59,738 nt of DNA from Nocardia mexicana NBRC 108244 (GTDB lineage: Bacteria; Actinomycetota; Actinomycetes; Mycobacteriales; Mycobacteriaceae): NCBI RefSeq assembly GCF_001613165.1, contig NZ_BDBV01000095.1:1-59738 (forward strand), read 5' to 3'. This document shows, piece after piece, positions 24,789-32,775 of this stretch (positions within the stretch are counted from its first letter, which is position 1; every line of letters begins with the position of its first letter). Position numbers and translations under genes: made by a program. The notes under the pieces are model-generated. The model saw nothing but the letters and a program-made list of their open reading frames with translations, ran no database searches and was not told where the DNA came from.

Positions 24789-25565
24789 TCAATCGGCGAG
24801 CGTGGCGGCGACCACCGAGGCGATGTGTGCCTGCCCGGTCGCATTGGCGTGCAAGGGAACCGAGGGTGTGAAGGGAATCGGGCCCTCGACCCAGTTGGCG
24901 CCGGGCGGCTCGCACATGCCGTGCCCGGTGAGCGCGAAGTTGTCGGCGAAGCGCGCGTCGTGTGTCGCCGCCACCGCGCGCAGGGTATCGGTGACCCGTT
25001 GCATGCCACCCTGATCGGTGAGGCCGTAGCAACCACCACCGACCGGCAGGTAGCGCAGGTAGGTGGTGACGACGACGGTGGCATGCGGTGCGCGCGCGTG
25101 GATCCCGTCGAGCACCGCGCCGACGTTGCCGCGCACGGTGTCGAGTTGCTCCGCGGTGAGGGTGTTGATATTCGTGGCGCCGACGTCGTTGGCCCCGATG
25201 GTGATCGTGACCAGATCGGTGTCGGCGGTGAGCGCCTCGAACTGCGCCGGATTCGGCGGCCCGACCCGGGGCGTCTGCGGCACGGTCATGTGCTGGGTCT
25301 GTGCACCCGCACAGCTGACATCGGTGAAGTTCGCGACGCCCAGCGTGCGTGCCAGCACCGAAGGGTAGTTGTCCGCGGCCCGCAGGCACCCCGGGGAGCT
25401 GCCGGGCTTCAGACGATCCACCGTGCCCACGGCCGCCGCGGAATCCCCCAGGGCGACATACTTTCCGTAGGCGGGTGCCGCCTGGGCCGCGGGCGCGGCG
25501 AGCAGCAGGGCAGCTCCCGTGGCCAAGGCGGCGGCGAGCACGCGACAGGTGCGAGCAGCGGGCAT
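24789..25565 (-). CDS. Secreted SGNH/GDSL-type lipase or esterase
   Basis: A 258-residue exported hydrolase. A Sec signal peptide (about residues 1-30) ends in A-Q-A. Block I is A-L-G-D-S with the nucleophilic serine. The Gly/Asn block is T-I-T-I-G-A-N-D-V. The C-terminal block is P-L-H-A-N-A-T-G-Q, where the catalytic histidine is present but the usual D-x-x-H-P-N is altered. Six cysteines in the mature part suggest disulfides, as in the Streptomyces SGNH lipases. It probably acts on short- to medium-chain esters outside the cell. It converges with the second SDR. Confidence 0.85.
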   Translation of the reverse strand: MPAARTCRVLAAALATGAALLLAAPAAQAAPAYGKYVALGDSAAAVGTVDRLKPGSSPGCLRAADNYPSVLARTLGVANFTDVSCAGAQTQHMTVPQTPRVGPPNPAQFEALTADTDLVTITIGANDVGATNINTLTAEQLDTVRGNVGAVLDGIHARAPHATVVVTTYLRYLPVGGGCYGLTDQGGMQRVTDTLRAVAATHDARFADNFALTGHGMCEPPGANWVEGPIPFTPSVPLHANATGQAHIASVVAATLAD

Positions 25566-25657
25566 CGAGGTCTCCTCATCGATGGATGAATCGCAGACGG
25601 GCTGACGGTTACTTCGCGACTTCGCATTGTGCCCTGGATGTGCGGCACGCGCGGGGA

Positions 25658-26596
25658 TCAGCCGTTCACGGCCCTATCGATCCGCAGCGTCACATCGAGG
25701 CTGTCGAGCACGGTCTGCGGCCCGATCATGTTGGCGGCCTCGCCGTTCAGGCAGTCCAGGACGTGGTCGATCATCGCCGAATACTGGTCGGCGGCCGGAA
25801 TGTCGAGCCGCTGCGCGCCCCCGGCGGTGTAGGCGCTGACGACGGAAGCGGGCTTGCCGTCGAAGCCCATGGTGAAGGCGCATTCCAGGGTGCCGTCGTC
25901 GAAGACGGCGCGGTAACCGCCCTGGGCGCCGTAGCTCATCGGCAGCATGGAGGACGTGGAGCAACGCACCAGCGCGCCCGGGTAGTCGAGATGAACGTCC
26001 ACCGCAGCGGACTCCGCGTCCTTTTCCGTCGTGGCTACCGAGACCCCGTCGGGCACGCCTAGCGCACGCACGATCGTGTCGATATCGCCGAGCATCGAAT
26101 CCAGCGGAATCTGCCGCAGGCCGATGCTCGCGCCCGGCCACAGCAGGGCGGTGTTCATCTCGACCGACAGTTGGCGCAGCCGGCCGTGGGAACCGCCGCG
26201 CACGGTGTCGACCAGCAGACGGCTCTGCGGCACGAAACGATTGAACATATCCACGAACACCTGCCTGTCGGTGTTCGCCGCGGCCTCGGCGACCGCACGA
26301 GCGTCCGTCATATTCGGCGCGAGCGGCAGTTCCGTCAGCACGTGCTTCCCGGCGTCGAGGGCACGCAGCACGAGGTCGGCGTGCATGCGGGTGGGCAGGC
26401 AGATATCGATGAGATCGATATCTGGATCGGCGAATACCGAATCGAGGTCCGCGGTGAACGGATAGCCGAATCGGTTCCCCATCTGCTCGGCCTTCTCGGC
26501 CGTATGACCGTAGACGATCACCTCGACCTCCGGATGTGTCCGGAAACCCGCGGCGTGCGCCTGCGCGATGCTGGTGCCCAGCAGTGCAACCTTCAC
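25658..26596 (-). CDS. Gfo/Idh/MocA-family oxidoreductase
   Basis: A 312-residue NAD(P)-dependent oxidoreductase. The N-terminal Rossmann half starts V-A-L-L-G-T-S-I-A and contains I-D-I-C-L-P-T-R-M-H. The hallmark E-K-P is T-E-L-P here, so the usual catalytic lysine is absent at that position. The C-terminal half is the alpha/beta substrate domain. Relatives act on myo-inositol, sugars or amino sugars. The start is GTG at 26596 with GGAAGGGG upstream. It is divergent from a WYL-domain regulator across a 9-bp inverted repeat, so the two probably form a regulated sugar-related unit. Confidence 0.82.
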   Translation of the reverse strand: MKVALLGTSIAQAHAAGFRTHPEVEVIVYGHTAEKAEQMGNRFGYPFTADLDSVFADPDIDLIDICLPTRMHADLVLRALDAGKHVLTELPLAPNMTDARAVAEAAANTDRQVFVDMFNRFVPQSRLLVDTVRGGSHGRLRQLSVEMNTALLWPGASIGLRQIPLDSMLGDIDTIVRALGVPDGVSVATTEKDAESAAVDVHLDYPGALVRCSTSSMLPMSYGAQGGYRAVFDDGTLECAFTMGFDGKPASVVSAYTAGGAQRLDIPAADQYSAMIDHVLDCLNGEAANMIGPQTVLDSLDVTLRIDRAVNG

Positions 26597-26636
26597 GATG
26601 ACCCCTTCCTTGCGTGTCTCATCGACGCTAAGGGGT

Positions 26637-26661
26637 CAATAGGTCACCCAAAGACCTATTG
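26637..26661. promoter_or_regulatory. Inverted repeat between Gfo and WYL genes
   Basis: Perfect 9-bp arms CAATAGGTC and GACCTATTG around a 7-bp A/C-rich centre, midway between the two divergent starts (26596 and 26680). The AT-rich arms stand out from the GC-rich surroundings. It is the obvious binding site for the WYL regulator. Confidence 0.75.
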
Positions 26662-26679
26662 GGGCGACAGAATGGGCGT

Positions 26680-27657
26680 ATGCGCGATCCATCCGGCCGC
26701 TTGTTGCATCTGCTGTCTTTGCTGCAGTCCCCGCGGGAGTGGACCGGCGTCGAACTCGCAGAACGTCTGCGGGTCACTGCCCGAACCATCCGCCGTGATA
26801 TCGAACGGCTCCGCGAACTGGGGTATCCGGTGCACGCCACCCAGGGCAATATCGGCGGATATCGCCTGGTCGCGGGCGCGGCGCTGCCACCGCTGGTCCT
26901 CGACGACGAGGAAGCCGTCGCGATCGCGGTCGGCTTGCGCACCGGCGCGATGTCGGCCGTCACCGGTATCGAGGACGCTTCGCTGCGGGCGCTGGCGAAA
27001 CTCGAACAGGTGCTGCCGGGCCGGCTCCGGCGGCGCGTCTCGGACCTGTCGCAGGCCGACGTGCTCCCGACCGGCGGCGGGGCTGAGGTGGATCCCGAAA
27101 TCCTGGCGGGCCTGGCGGCCGCGTGCCGTGCCCACGAGAAGGTGCGCTTCACCCACATCAAGCCTGGTGGCGAGATCACCAGGCGGTTCGCCGAACCGCA
27201 CCGGCTGGTGGCCGCGGGCAGCCGCTGGTATCTGATCGCCTTCGACGACGACCGCTCCGACTGGCGAACCTTTCGGCTCGACCGCATCAGCGCGATCCAC
27301 CGCACCGGCGTGCGCGTCCCGGAGCGGGAACTCCCCGACGGGATGGACGGTGCGAGCTGGCTGACCCGCTCGCTGCGCCGCACCGGAACCGTGCAGGCCC
27401 GGCTGCTGCTTCACGAACCGATCGACGTCGCCCGCAGGCATGTGGGTGCTCGGCAGGGAATGCTCGAACCGGCCGACGAGCAAGCGTGCATCCTCACCAC
27501 CTACCCCGACGCCCCGCGCTACGTCGCCTTCAACATCGTGCTGCTGCCGATGCCCTACACCCTGCTCGACCCGCCCGAACTCGTCCCACTCGTCCGCGCC
27601 ATCGCCGAACGCGCCCTCGACGCAACAGGATCGGGCCCCACCGCGCCGAGCTGCTAA
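26680..27657 (+). CDS. WYL-domain transcriptional regulator
   Basis: A 325-residue regulator. An N-terminal HTH_11 winged helix (about residues 1-60) contains L-L-S-L-L-Q and R-V-T-A-R-T-I-R-R-D-I-E-R-L. A linker leads to the WYL domain (about 140-210), whose core reads S-R-W-Y-L-I-A-F-D. A C-terminal WCX extension follows. Such proteins sense ligands or nucleic acids through WYL. The ATG at 26680 lies 19 bp after the inverted repeat and has no strong ribosome site. Autoregulation together with control of the divergent oxidoreductase is inferred. Confidence 0.87.
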   Translation: MRDPSGRLLHLLSLLQSPREWTGVELAERLRVTARTIRRDIERLRELGYPVHATQGNIGGYRLVAGAALPPLVLDDEEAVAIAVGLRTGAMSAVTGIEDASLRALAKLEQVLPGRLRRRVSDLSQADVLPTGGGAEVDPEILAGLAAACRAHEKVRFTHIKPGGEITRRFAEPHRLVAAGSRWYLIAFDDDRSDWRTFRLDRISAIHRTGVRVPERELPDGMDGASWLTRSLRRTGTVQARLLLHEPIDVARRHVGARQGMLEPADEQACILTTYPDAPRYVAFNIVLLPMPYTLLDPPELVPLVRAIAERALDATGSGPTAPSC

Positions 27658-27674
27658 CCGGGGCGAGAACGAGT

Positions 27675-27708
27675 AAGCCCCCGATCAGCATTCGCTGGTC
27701 AGGGGCTT
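27675..27708. terminator. Bidirectional hairpin between WYL gene and tRNA-Arg
   Basis: AAGCCCCCGATCAG pairs with CTGGTCAGGGGCTT with two imperfect positions and a six-base loop. It lies 17 bp after the WYL stop and 9 bp beyond the tRNA 3' end on the other strand, so it may serve both. No long T tract. Confidence 0.6.
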
Positions 27709-27717
27709 CGGTGACTG

Positions 27718-27790
27718 TGCCCTCGGCAGGAATCGAACCTGCGGCCTTCTGCTCCGGAGGCAGACGCTCTATCCCCTGAGCTACGAGGGC
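27718..27790 (-). tRNA. tRNA-Arg (CCG)
   Basis: A 73-nt cloverleaf on the minus strand. The acceptor stem GCCCTCG pairs with CGAGGGC and the discriminator is A. The anticodon loop CTCCGGA gives anticodon CCG on stem TCTGC/GCAGA, and the T loop is TTCGATT. CCA is not encoded. Confidence 0.95.
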
Positions 27791-27881
27791 GGGGTGGACC
27801 CTCTCGGTTACGTTGTCCGATCGGGCTGGGAAAGCGTATCGCATCCGGCCGCGTGCGCCAAAAAGTGGGGTGACCGGGGTG

Positions 27882-28574
27882 TCAGCCGAGGGGGAGGGGA
27901 GTGGCGCCGCGAGCGGCCAGCATCCGGGTCATGAGCTGTATCTCACCCTGCTGGGTGGCGCCCATGCCGGTGGCCAGTGAACGCACCGCGTCGGTGTCGG
28001 CGCGGGTTGCGGCGTAGTCCGTCATCGGGATGCCGCCCTGATGGTGCCGCAGCATGAGCTGCAGAAACAGCGTGTCGAGCGCGGGGCCGGTCGAGCGGCG
28101 CAGCTGCTCCATCTCCTCCGGGCTCGCCATGCCCGGCATCGACGGCATCGGGCCCGCGTGCTGCCCGCCGTGGTCGTGCCCGCCGGTCGACTCCATCCAG
28201 CCCATGTAGCCGTCCGGGCTCACCGTCGGCTTCCCCCACAGCTGCAGCCAGCCCTGCATCCGCCCGGCCTGGTTCTGCTGCGTGGTGAGGATGTCGTAGG
28301 CCAGCCGCCGCACGTCGGCGTCGCTGCCGCCGGACAGCTCCAGCCCGGCCATCTGCACCGCCTGGGTGTGGTGCACGGACATGTCCTGACAGAATCCGGT
28401 GTCGACGGCATTCGGGGCGGCATCGGTCTTGTCCTGCAATGGAATTCGCGCGGCTACACCTATCGCGCAGCCGACCAGCACAAGAACGATCGCCACCAGT
28501 GCCAGCAGGGCCGGGCGACGTCGCTGCGGCGGGCTTTCGGTACCCCCGCCCACGCCATTCTCGGCCTCGGTCAC
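27882..28574 (-). CDS. DUF305 ferritin-like membrane-anchored protein
   Basis: A 230-residue protein. After a short basic N-terminus there is one membrane segment (about residues 22-45), then the DUF305 four-helix domain outside the cytoplasm. Both metal-site-like motifs are seen: F-C-Q-D-M-S-V-H-H-T-Q-A-V-Q-M and M-L-R-H-H-Q-G-G-I-P-M. A His/Met-rich loop (G-G-H-D-H-G-G-Q-H) lies between them. The metal ligands and the family's link with copper resistance suggest metal handling in the envelope. Its start overlaps the stop of the DUF3105 gene by 4 bp, so the pair is translated together. Confidence 0.85.
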   Translation of the reverse strand: MTEAENGVGGGTESPPQRRRPALLALVAIVLVLVGCAIGVAARIPLQDKTDAAPNAVDTGFCQDMSVHHTQAVQMAGLELSGGSDADVRRLAYDILTTQQNQAGRMQGWLQLWGKPTVSPDGYMGWMESTGGHDHGGQHAGPMPSMPGMASPEEMEQLRRSTGPALDTLFLQLMLRHHQGGIPMTDYAATRADTDAVRSLATGMGATQQGEIQLMTRMLAARGATPLPLG

Positions 28575-29533
28575 TGCCCCGGCCGCCCTGCGGCGCCGCC
28601 CGGCTGCTGACCTGGCAGGGCGTCACCCGGCATCACCCCGCCTGGCAGCGCCGCACCGGGCATCGCCCCGCCTGGCAGCGCCTGGCCCGGCAGCCCGCCC
28701 GGAACACCCGGCATGCCGGGCAGCCCGGGGATCCCGCCGGGCAGGCCGCCGGTCGTTTCGCTGAGGTCGGGCGTGAGGCCCCTACCGTCGATCGGCACCG
28801 CGTCGGGGCCCGGGGGCGTGGCGTCGAACGGCGGCGGGTTGTCGGTGTCGAACGTCGGGTTCGCGCAGTCGGCGCCGACCTCGGGATAGCTGTACTGGTT
28901 GAGCCGCAGCGCGGCGATGAACTGGCCGATGCGCTTGTCGTCGGCGCTGTCGAGCTTCAGCTGATGGCCCCACGCCTGCAAGGCGATCGGCGAATCGAGG
29001 CCCGGATAGGGCGACATCAGCATGGCGGGCTGCCCCTGCACCTTCCGTTTCAGCGTGTCGGCCGCGGCGCCGTCGATCCGGTCCGGGTCGTAGGCGATCC
29101 ACACCGCGCCGTGCTCGAGCGAGTGCACCGCGTTCTCGGTGCGGATGGGCTTGGGGTAGACCACGCCGGTGCAGTTCGCCCACGAGGCGTCGTGCGGGCC
29201 GCCCATCGGCGGGCTCTGGTCGTAGGCCACCCGCTGCCCGGGCCGCACGTGCAGGCCCGCCGGATAGTCCTTCTTGGTCACGCCGGAGATCTCGGTGGAC
29301 GGATCCTTCTTGTCGGCGGTGGGGGTGAACTTCTCCGCCTCGGCCTTCTCCTGATACTTGGGCACCAGGTAGACCGCCAGCGCCCCGATCAGCGCGATGA
29401 TGACGGCGGCGGCGCCGATGGCCAGCCACGGAATCTGTCGTTTGGGCCGTTTGCCGCCTGCGGACTTGCCTGCGGGCGAGTACTTCGCGGCGGCCCGAAT
29501 GGCCTTGGCCGATTTCGCGCTGGTGTTCGGCAT
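28571..29533 (-). CDS. DUF3105 membrane protein with Pro/Gly-rich tail
   Basis: A 320-residue protein. A basic N-terminus is followed by one membrane helix (about residues 36-57) and the DUF3105 domain, marked by N-C-T-G-V-V-Y and V-H-S-L-E-H-G-A-V-W. The last 55 residues are a Pro/Gly-rich tract built of repeated L-P-G-G-x-M-P-G-like units, low in complexity and probably extended. DUF3105 and DUF305 genes are often adjacent in actinomycetes; joint function at the outer face of the membrane is likely but undefined. AGAGAG lies upstream of the ATG at 29533. The gene is divergent from argS. Confidence 0.82.
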   Translation of the reverse strand: MPNTSAKSAKAIRAAAKYSPAGKSAGGKRPKRQIPWLAIGAAAVIIALIGALAVYLVPKYQEKAEAEKFTPTADKKDPSTEISGVTKKDYPAGLHVRPGQRVAYDQSPPMGGPHDASWANCTGVVYPKPIRTENAVHSLEHGAVWIAYDPDRIDGAAADTLKRKVQGQPAMLMSPYPGLDSPIALQAWGHQLKLDSADDKRIGQFIAALRLNQYSYPEVGADCANPTFDTDNPPPFDATPPGPDAVPIDGRGLTPDLSETTGGLPGGIPGLPGMPGVPGGLPGQALPGGAMPGAALPGGVMPGDALPGQQPGGAAGRPGQ

Positions 29534-29669
29534 CCTGCTGTGCTCTCTTCGATTTATCCGACGTTCCCCGGTGCGGCACCCCGGCCTTGCCGGTCCCGCG
29601 CGCCCGGGCGCCCGCCCGGCAGGTGCCCGCTGACGTCGCCCACCTGCTCGGACCATAGGATAGAGACTC

Positions 29670-31328
29670 GTGACTCCAGCTGACCTTGCAGACCTCCTTC
29701 GTGCTACCGCGGCGAAGGTGCTCGTCGAACGTGGATCGGACCCTGCGGTCCTGCCCGACGAGGTCAAGGTGGAGCGTCCCCGCAACCCGGAACACGGTGA
29801 CTATGCCACGAATGTGGCCATGCAGGTGGCCAAGAAGGCGGGATTGAACCCGCGGGAATTGGCCGGGCTGCTCGCCGAGGCGCTGTCGGCGGCCGAGGGG
29901 ATCGACTCCGCCGAGGTCGCGGGCCCGGGCTTCCTGAACATCCGGCTGGCCGCCGCCGCACAGGGCGCGATCGTCGAACAGGTGCTGGCCGCGGGCGAGA
30001 ACTACGGCACGGCCGCCGCGCTGTCCGGCCGGAAGATCAACCTGGAGTTCGTGTCCGCCAACCCGACCGGGCCGGTCCACCTGGGCGGCACCCGCTGGGC
30101 CGCGGTCGGCGACGCCCTGGGCCGCATCCTGGCCGCGCAGGGCGGCGACGTCACGCGCGAGTACTACTTCAACGACCACGGCGCGCAGATCGACCGGTTC
30201 GCGAATTCGCTGGTCGCCGCGGCCACGGGCGCGCCCACACCCGATGACGGCTATGCGGGCGCCTACATCGGCGAGATCGCCGCCCGGATCGTCGCCGAGA
30301 ACCCGGGCGCGGCCGAACTGCCGGAAGCCGAACGGCACGAGCTGTTCCGGCGCGAGGGTGTCGAGCTGATGTTCGCGCACATCAAGCAGACGCTGCACGA
30401 CTTCGGCACCGATTTCGACGTCTACTTCAACGAGAGCTCGCTGTTCGAGTCGGGCGCGGTGGAGCGGGCGGTCGATGCCCTGAAGGCCTCCGGCGACCTG
30501 TACGAGAAGGACGGTGCCTGGTGGATCGCCAGCTCCGAGTACGGCGACGACAAGGATCGCGTCGTCATCAAGAGCGACGGCAAGGCGGCCTACGTCGGCG
30601 GTGACATCGCCTACTACCAGAACAAGCGCGATCGCGGCTTCGACCTGTGCATCTACATGCTCGGCGCCGACCACCACGGCTACATCGGCCGGTTGAAGGC
30701 GATCGCCGCCACCTCCGGCAACGATCCCGACACCGTCGAGGTGCTCATCGGCCAGATGGTGAATCTGGTGAAAGACGGTGTGGCCGTACGGATGTCGAAG
30801 CGTGCCGGTACGGTGATCACGCTGGACGACCTGGTCGACGCGATCGGCGTCGACGCCGCGCGGTACTCGCTGGTGCGGTCGTCGGTGAACTCCACCATCG
30901 ATATCGACCTCGACCTGTGGACGACCCAGGGCAGCGAGAACCCGGTCTACTACGTGCAGTACGCGCACGCGCGCACCTGCCGCATCATCGAGAACTCGGC
31001 CGCGTTCGGATTCGATTCGGTGACACCGGATCTCGGCCTCATGACCTCCGACCGGGAGGGCGATCTCATCCGGACCCTCGGCGAGTATCCGCGGGTGGTG
31101 GCGACGGCGGCCGAGATGCGTGAACCGCACCGGGTCGTGCGCTACCTGGACGAGCTGGCGGGCGTGTACCACCCCTTCCAGTCCGACGACGACATGCGCG
31201 TGCTGCCCAAGGGCGACGACCCGGTGACGCCGCTCAACGCCGCCCGCCTGGAACTGGTCCGGGCCACTCGGCAGGTCCTGGCCAACGGCCTTGCCCTGCT
31301 GGGTGTCTCGGCACCGGAGCGCATGTGA
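29670..31328 (+). CDS. argS: Arginyl-tRNA synthetase
   Basis: A 552-residue class I synthetase, full length. The N-terminal Add-1 tRNA-recognition domain (about 1-110) precedes the HIGH-type signature, here H-L-G-G in N-P-T-G-P-V-H-L-G-G (about residue 136). The KMSKS equivalent is R-M-S-K-R (about 374), and the DALR anticodon-binding domain closes the protein. It charges tRNA-Arg. The start is GTG; a TAGGAT element eight bases before it and no ribosome site suggest a leaderless transcript. It heads the conserved argS-lysA-hom-thrC-thrB cluster. Confidence 0.97.
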   Translation: MTPADLADLLRATAAKVLVERGSDPAVLPDEVKVERPRNPEHGDYATNVAMQVAKKAGLNPRELAGLLAEALSAAEGIDSAEVAGPGFLNIRLAAAAQGAIVEQVLAAGENYGTAAALSGRKINLEFVSANPTGPVHLGGTRWAAVGDALGRILAAQGGDVTREYYFNDHGAQIDRFANSLVAAATGAPTPDDGYAGAYIGEIAARIVAENPGAAELPEAERHELFRREGVELMFAHIKQTLHDFGTDFDVYFNESSLFESGAVERAVDALKASGDLYEKDGAWWIASSEYGDDKDRVVIKSDGKAAYVGGDIAYYQNKRDRGFDLCIYMLGADHHGYIGRLKAIAATSGNDPDTVEVLIGQMVNLVKDGVAVRMSKRAGTVITLDDLVDAIGVDAARYSLVRSSVNSTIDIDLDLWTTQGSENPVYYVQYAHARTCRIIENSAAFGFDSVTPDLGLMTSDREGDLIRTLGEYPRVVATAAEMREPHRVVRYLDELAGVYHPFQSDDDMRVLPKGDDPVTPLNAARLELVRATRQVLANGLALLGVSAPERM

Positions 31329-31353
31329 ACACCCCGGCTGGAAAGGAACCATC

Positions 31354-32775
31354 GTGAGCGCACACCCCGCCGGGCCCCGGCACGCCGAAATCCCGCACGC
31401 CCCCAATCTGCCCGAGCGCCCCGCGCACCCGTCGGAGCTGATCGAGCTGCCCGCGAACGTGTGGCCGCGCAACGCATCTCGCGACGCCGACGGGGTGGTG
31501 CGGCTGGCCGGTGTGCCGGTCACCGAGCTGGCACAGCAGTACGGCACGCCGCTGTTCGTGGTGGACGAGGACGACTTCCGGTCCCGGTGCCGCGACATGC
31601 TGCGCGCCTTCGGTGACAATGCGCGAGTGCACTACGCCTCCAAGGCATTCCTGTGCGGTGAGGTCGCGCGCTGGGTGCGCGACGAGGGCCTGTACCTGGA
31701 TGTCTGCTCCGGCGGCGAGCTGGCCGTGGCGCTGCACGCCGGTTTCCCGGCTCGGCGAATCGCGTTGCACGGCAACAATAAATCCGTCCCCGAGCTGGAA
31801 GAGGCGGTCGCCGCCGGGGTCGGCCACGTCGTCGTCGACTCGCTGATCGAGATCGATCGGCTGGAGGCGGTGGCCGGTCGCGCGGGCGTCGTCCAGGACG
31901 TGCTGGTGCGCGTCACCGTCGGCGTGGAAGCCCATACGCACGAATACATTTCGACCGCGCACGAGGATCAGAAATTCGGCTTCTCGATCGCGGGCGGCGA
32001 CGCCATGGAGGCGCTGACGCGGGTGTTCGAGGCGCAGAACCTGCGACTGGTCGGCCTGCACAGCCACATCGGCTCGCAGATCTTCGAGATCGACGGCTTC
32101 GAGATCTCCGCCCGGCGCATGCTGCGGCTGCTGCGCGACGCCATCGACAAGTTCGGCGTCGAGCGCACCGAGCAGATCCACACGCTGGATCTCGGTGGCG
32201 GGCTTGGCATTTCGTACCTGCCCAGCGACGATCCGCCGCCGCTGGACGACTTCGCCGCCAAGGTCCGCGATCTGGTGGCGAGCGAGGCCGCCCAGATCGG
32301 GCTGGCCACACCGGAGATCGCGGTCGAGCCCGGCCGGGCCATCGCCGGTCCGGGCACGGTGACGCTGTACGAGGTCGGTACCACCAAGGACGTCACGCTC
32401 GACGCCGGCGCGCAGCGCCGCTACGTCAGCGTCGACGGCGGCATGAGCGACAACATCCGGCCCGCGCTGTATCAGGCGGACTACGACTGCCGGTTGGTTT
32501 CGCGGTCCACCGACGCGGCGCCGGTCGTCGCGCGCGTGGTCGGAAAGCATTGCGAGAGTGGCGATATCGTCATCCGCGACACCTGGATCCCCGCGGACGT
32601 GGGTCCGGGCGATCTGGTGGCGGTGGCGGCCACGGGCGCCTACTGCTACTCGATGTCCAGCCGCTACAACATGCTCACGCGCCCGGCCGTGGTGGCCGTG
32701 CGCGACGGGCAGGCGCGGCTGATTCTGCGTCGGGAGACGGTAGGCGACTTGTTGAGCTTGGAGGTGGAAGCATGA
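31354..32775 (+). CDS. lysA: Diaminopimelate decarboxylase
   Basis: A 473-residue PLP enzyme that decarboxylates meso-diaminopimelate to lysine, the last step of lysine synthesis. The PLP lysine is in V-H-Y-A-S-K-A-F (about residue 91). The glycine-rich phosphate loop is D-L-G-G-G-L-G-I, and substrate residues lie in E-P-G-R-A-I and the catalytic C-E-S-G-D (about residue 400). The GTG at 31354 has GAAAGGAACC seven bases upstream; an upstream extension of the frame is not conserved. Its stop overlaps the hom start by 4 bp. Confidence 0.96.
   Translation: MSAHPAGPRHAEIPHAPNLPERPAHPSELIELPANVWPRNASRDADGVVRLAGVPVTELAQQYGTPLFVVDEDDFRSRCRDMLRAFGDNARVHYASKAFLCGEVARWVRDEGLYLDVCSGGELAVALHAGFPARRIALHGNNKSVPELEEAVAAGVGHVVVDSLIEIDRLEAVAGRAGVVQDVLVRVTVGVEAHTHEYISTAHEDQKFGFSIAGGDAMEALTRVFEAQNLRLVGLHSHIGSQIFEIDGFEISARRMLRLLRDAIDKFGVERTEQIHTLDLGGGLGISYLPSDDPPPLDDFAAKVRDLVASEAAQIGLATPEIAVEPGRAIAGPGTVTLYEVGTTKDVTLDAGAQRRYVSVDGGMSDNIRPALYQADYDCRLVSRSTDAAPVVARVVGKHCESGDIVIRDTWIPADVGPGDLVAVAATGAYCYSMSSRYNMLTRPAVVAVRDGQARLILRRETVGDLLSLEVEA

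Noticed and set aside
30070..30090. H-L-G-G in argS as a damaged HIGH motif
   Set aside because: Arginyl-tRNA synthetases of actinobacteria commonly vary here, and the remaining signature and R-M-S-K-R are intact, so it is not evidence of a pseudogene.
28782..31619. A 945-codon minus-strand open frame across argS
   Set aside because: Antisense to argS with no domain. Its lower part simply shadows the DUF3105 gene in another frame.
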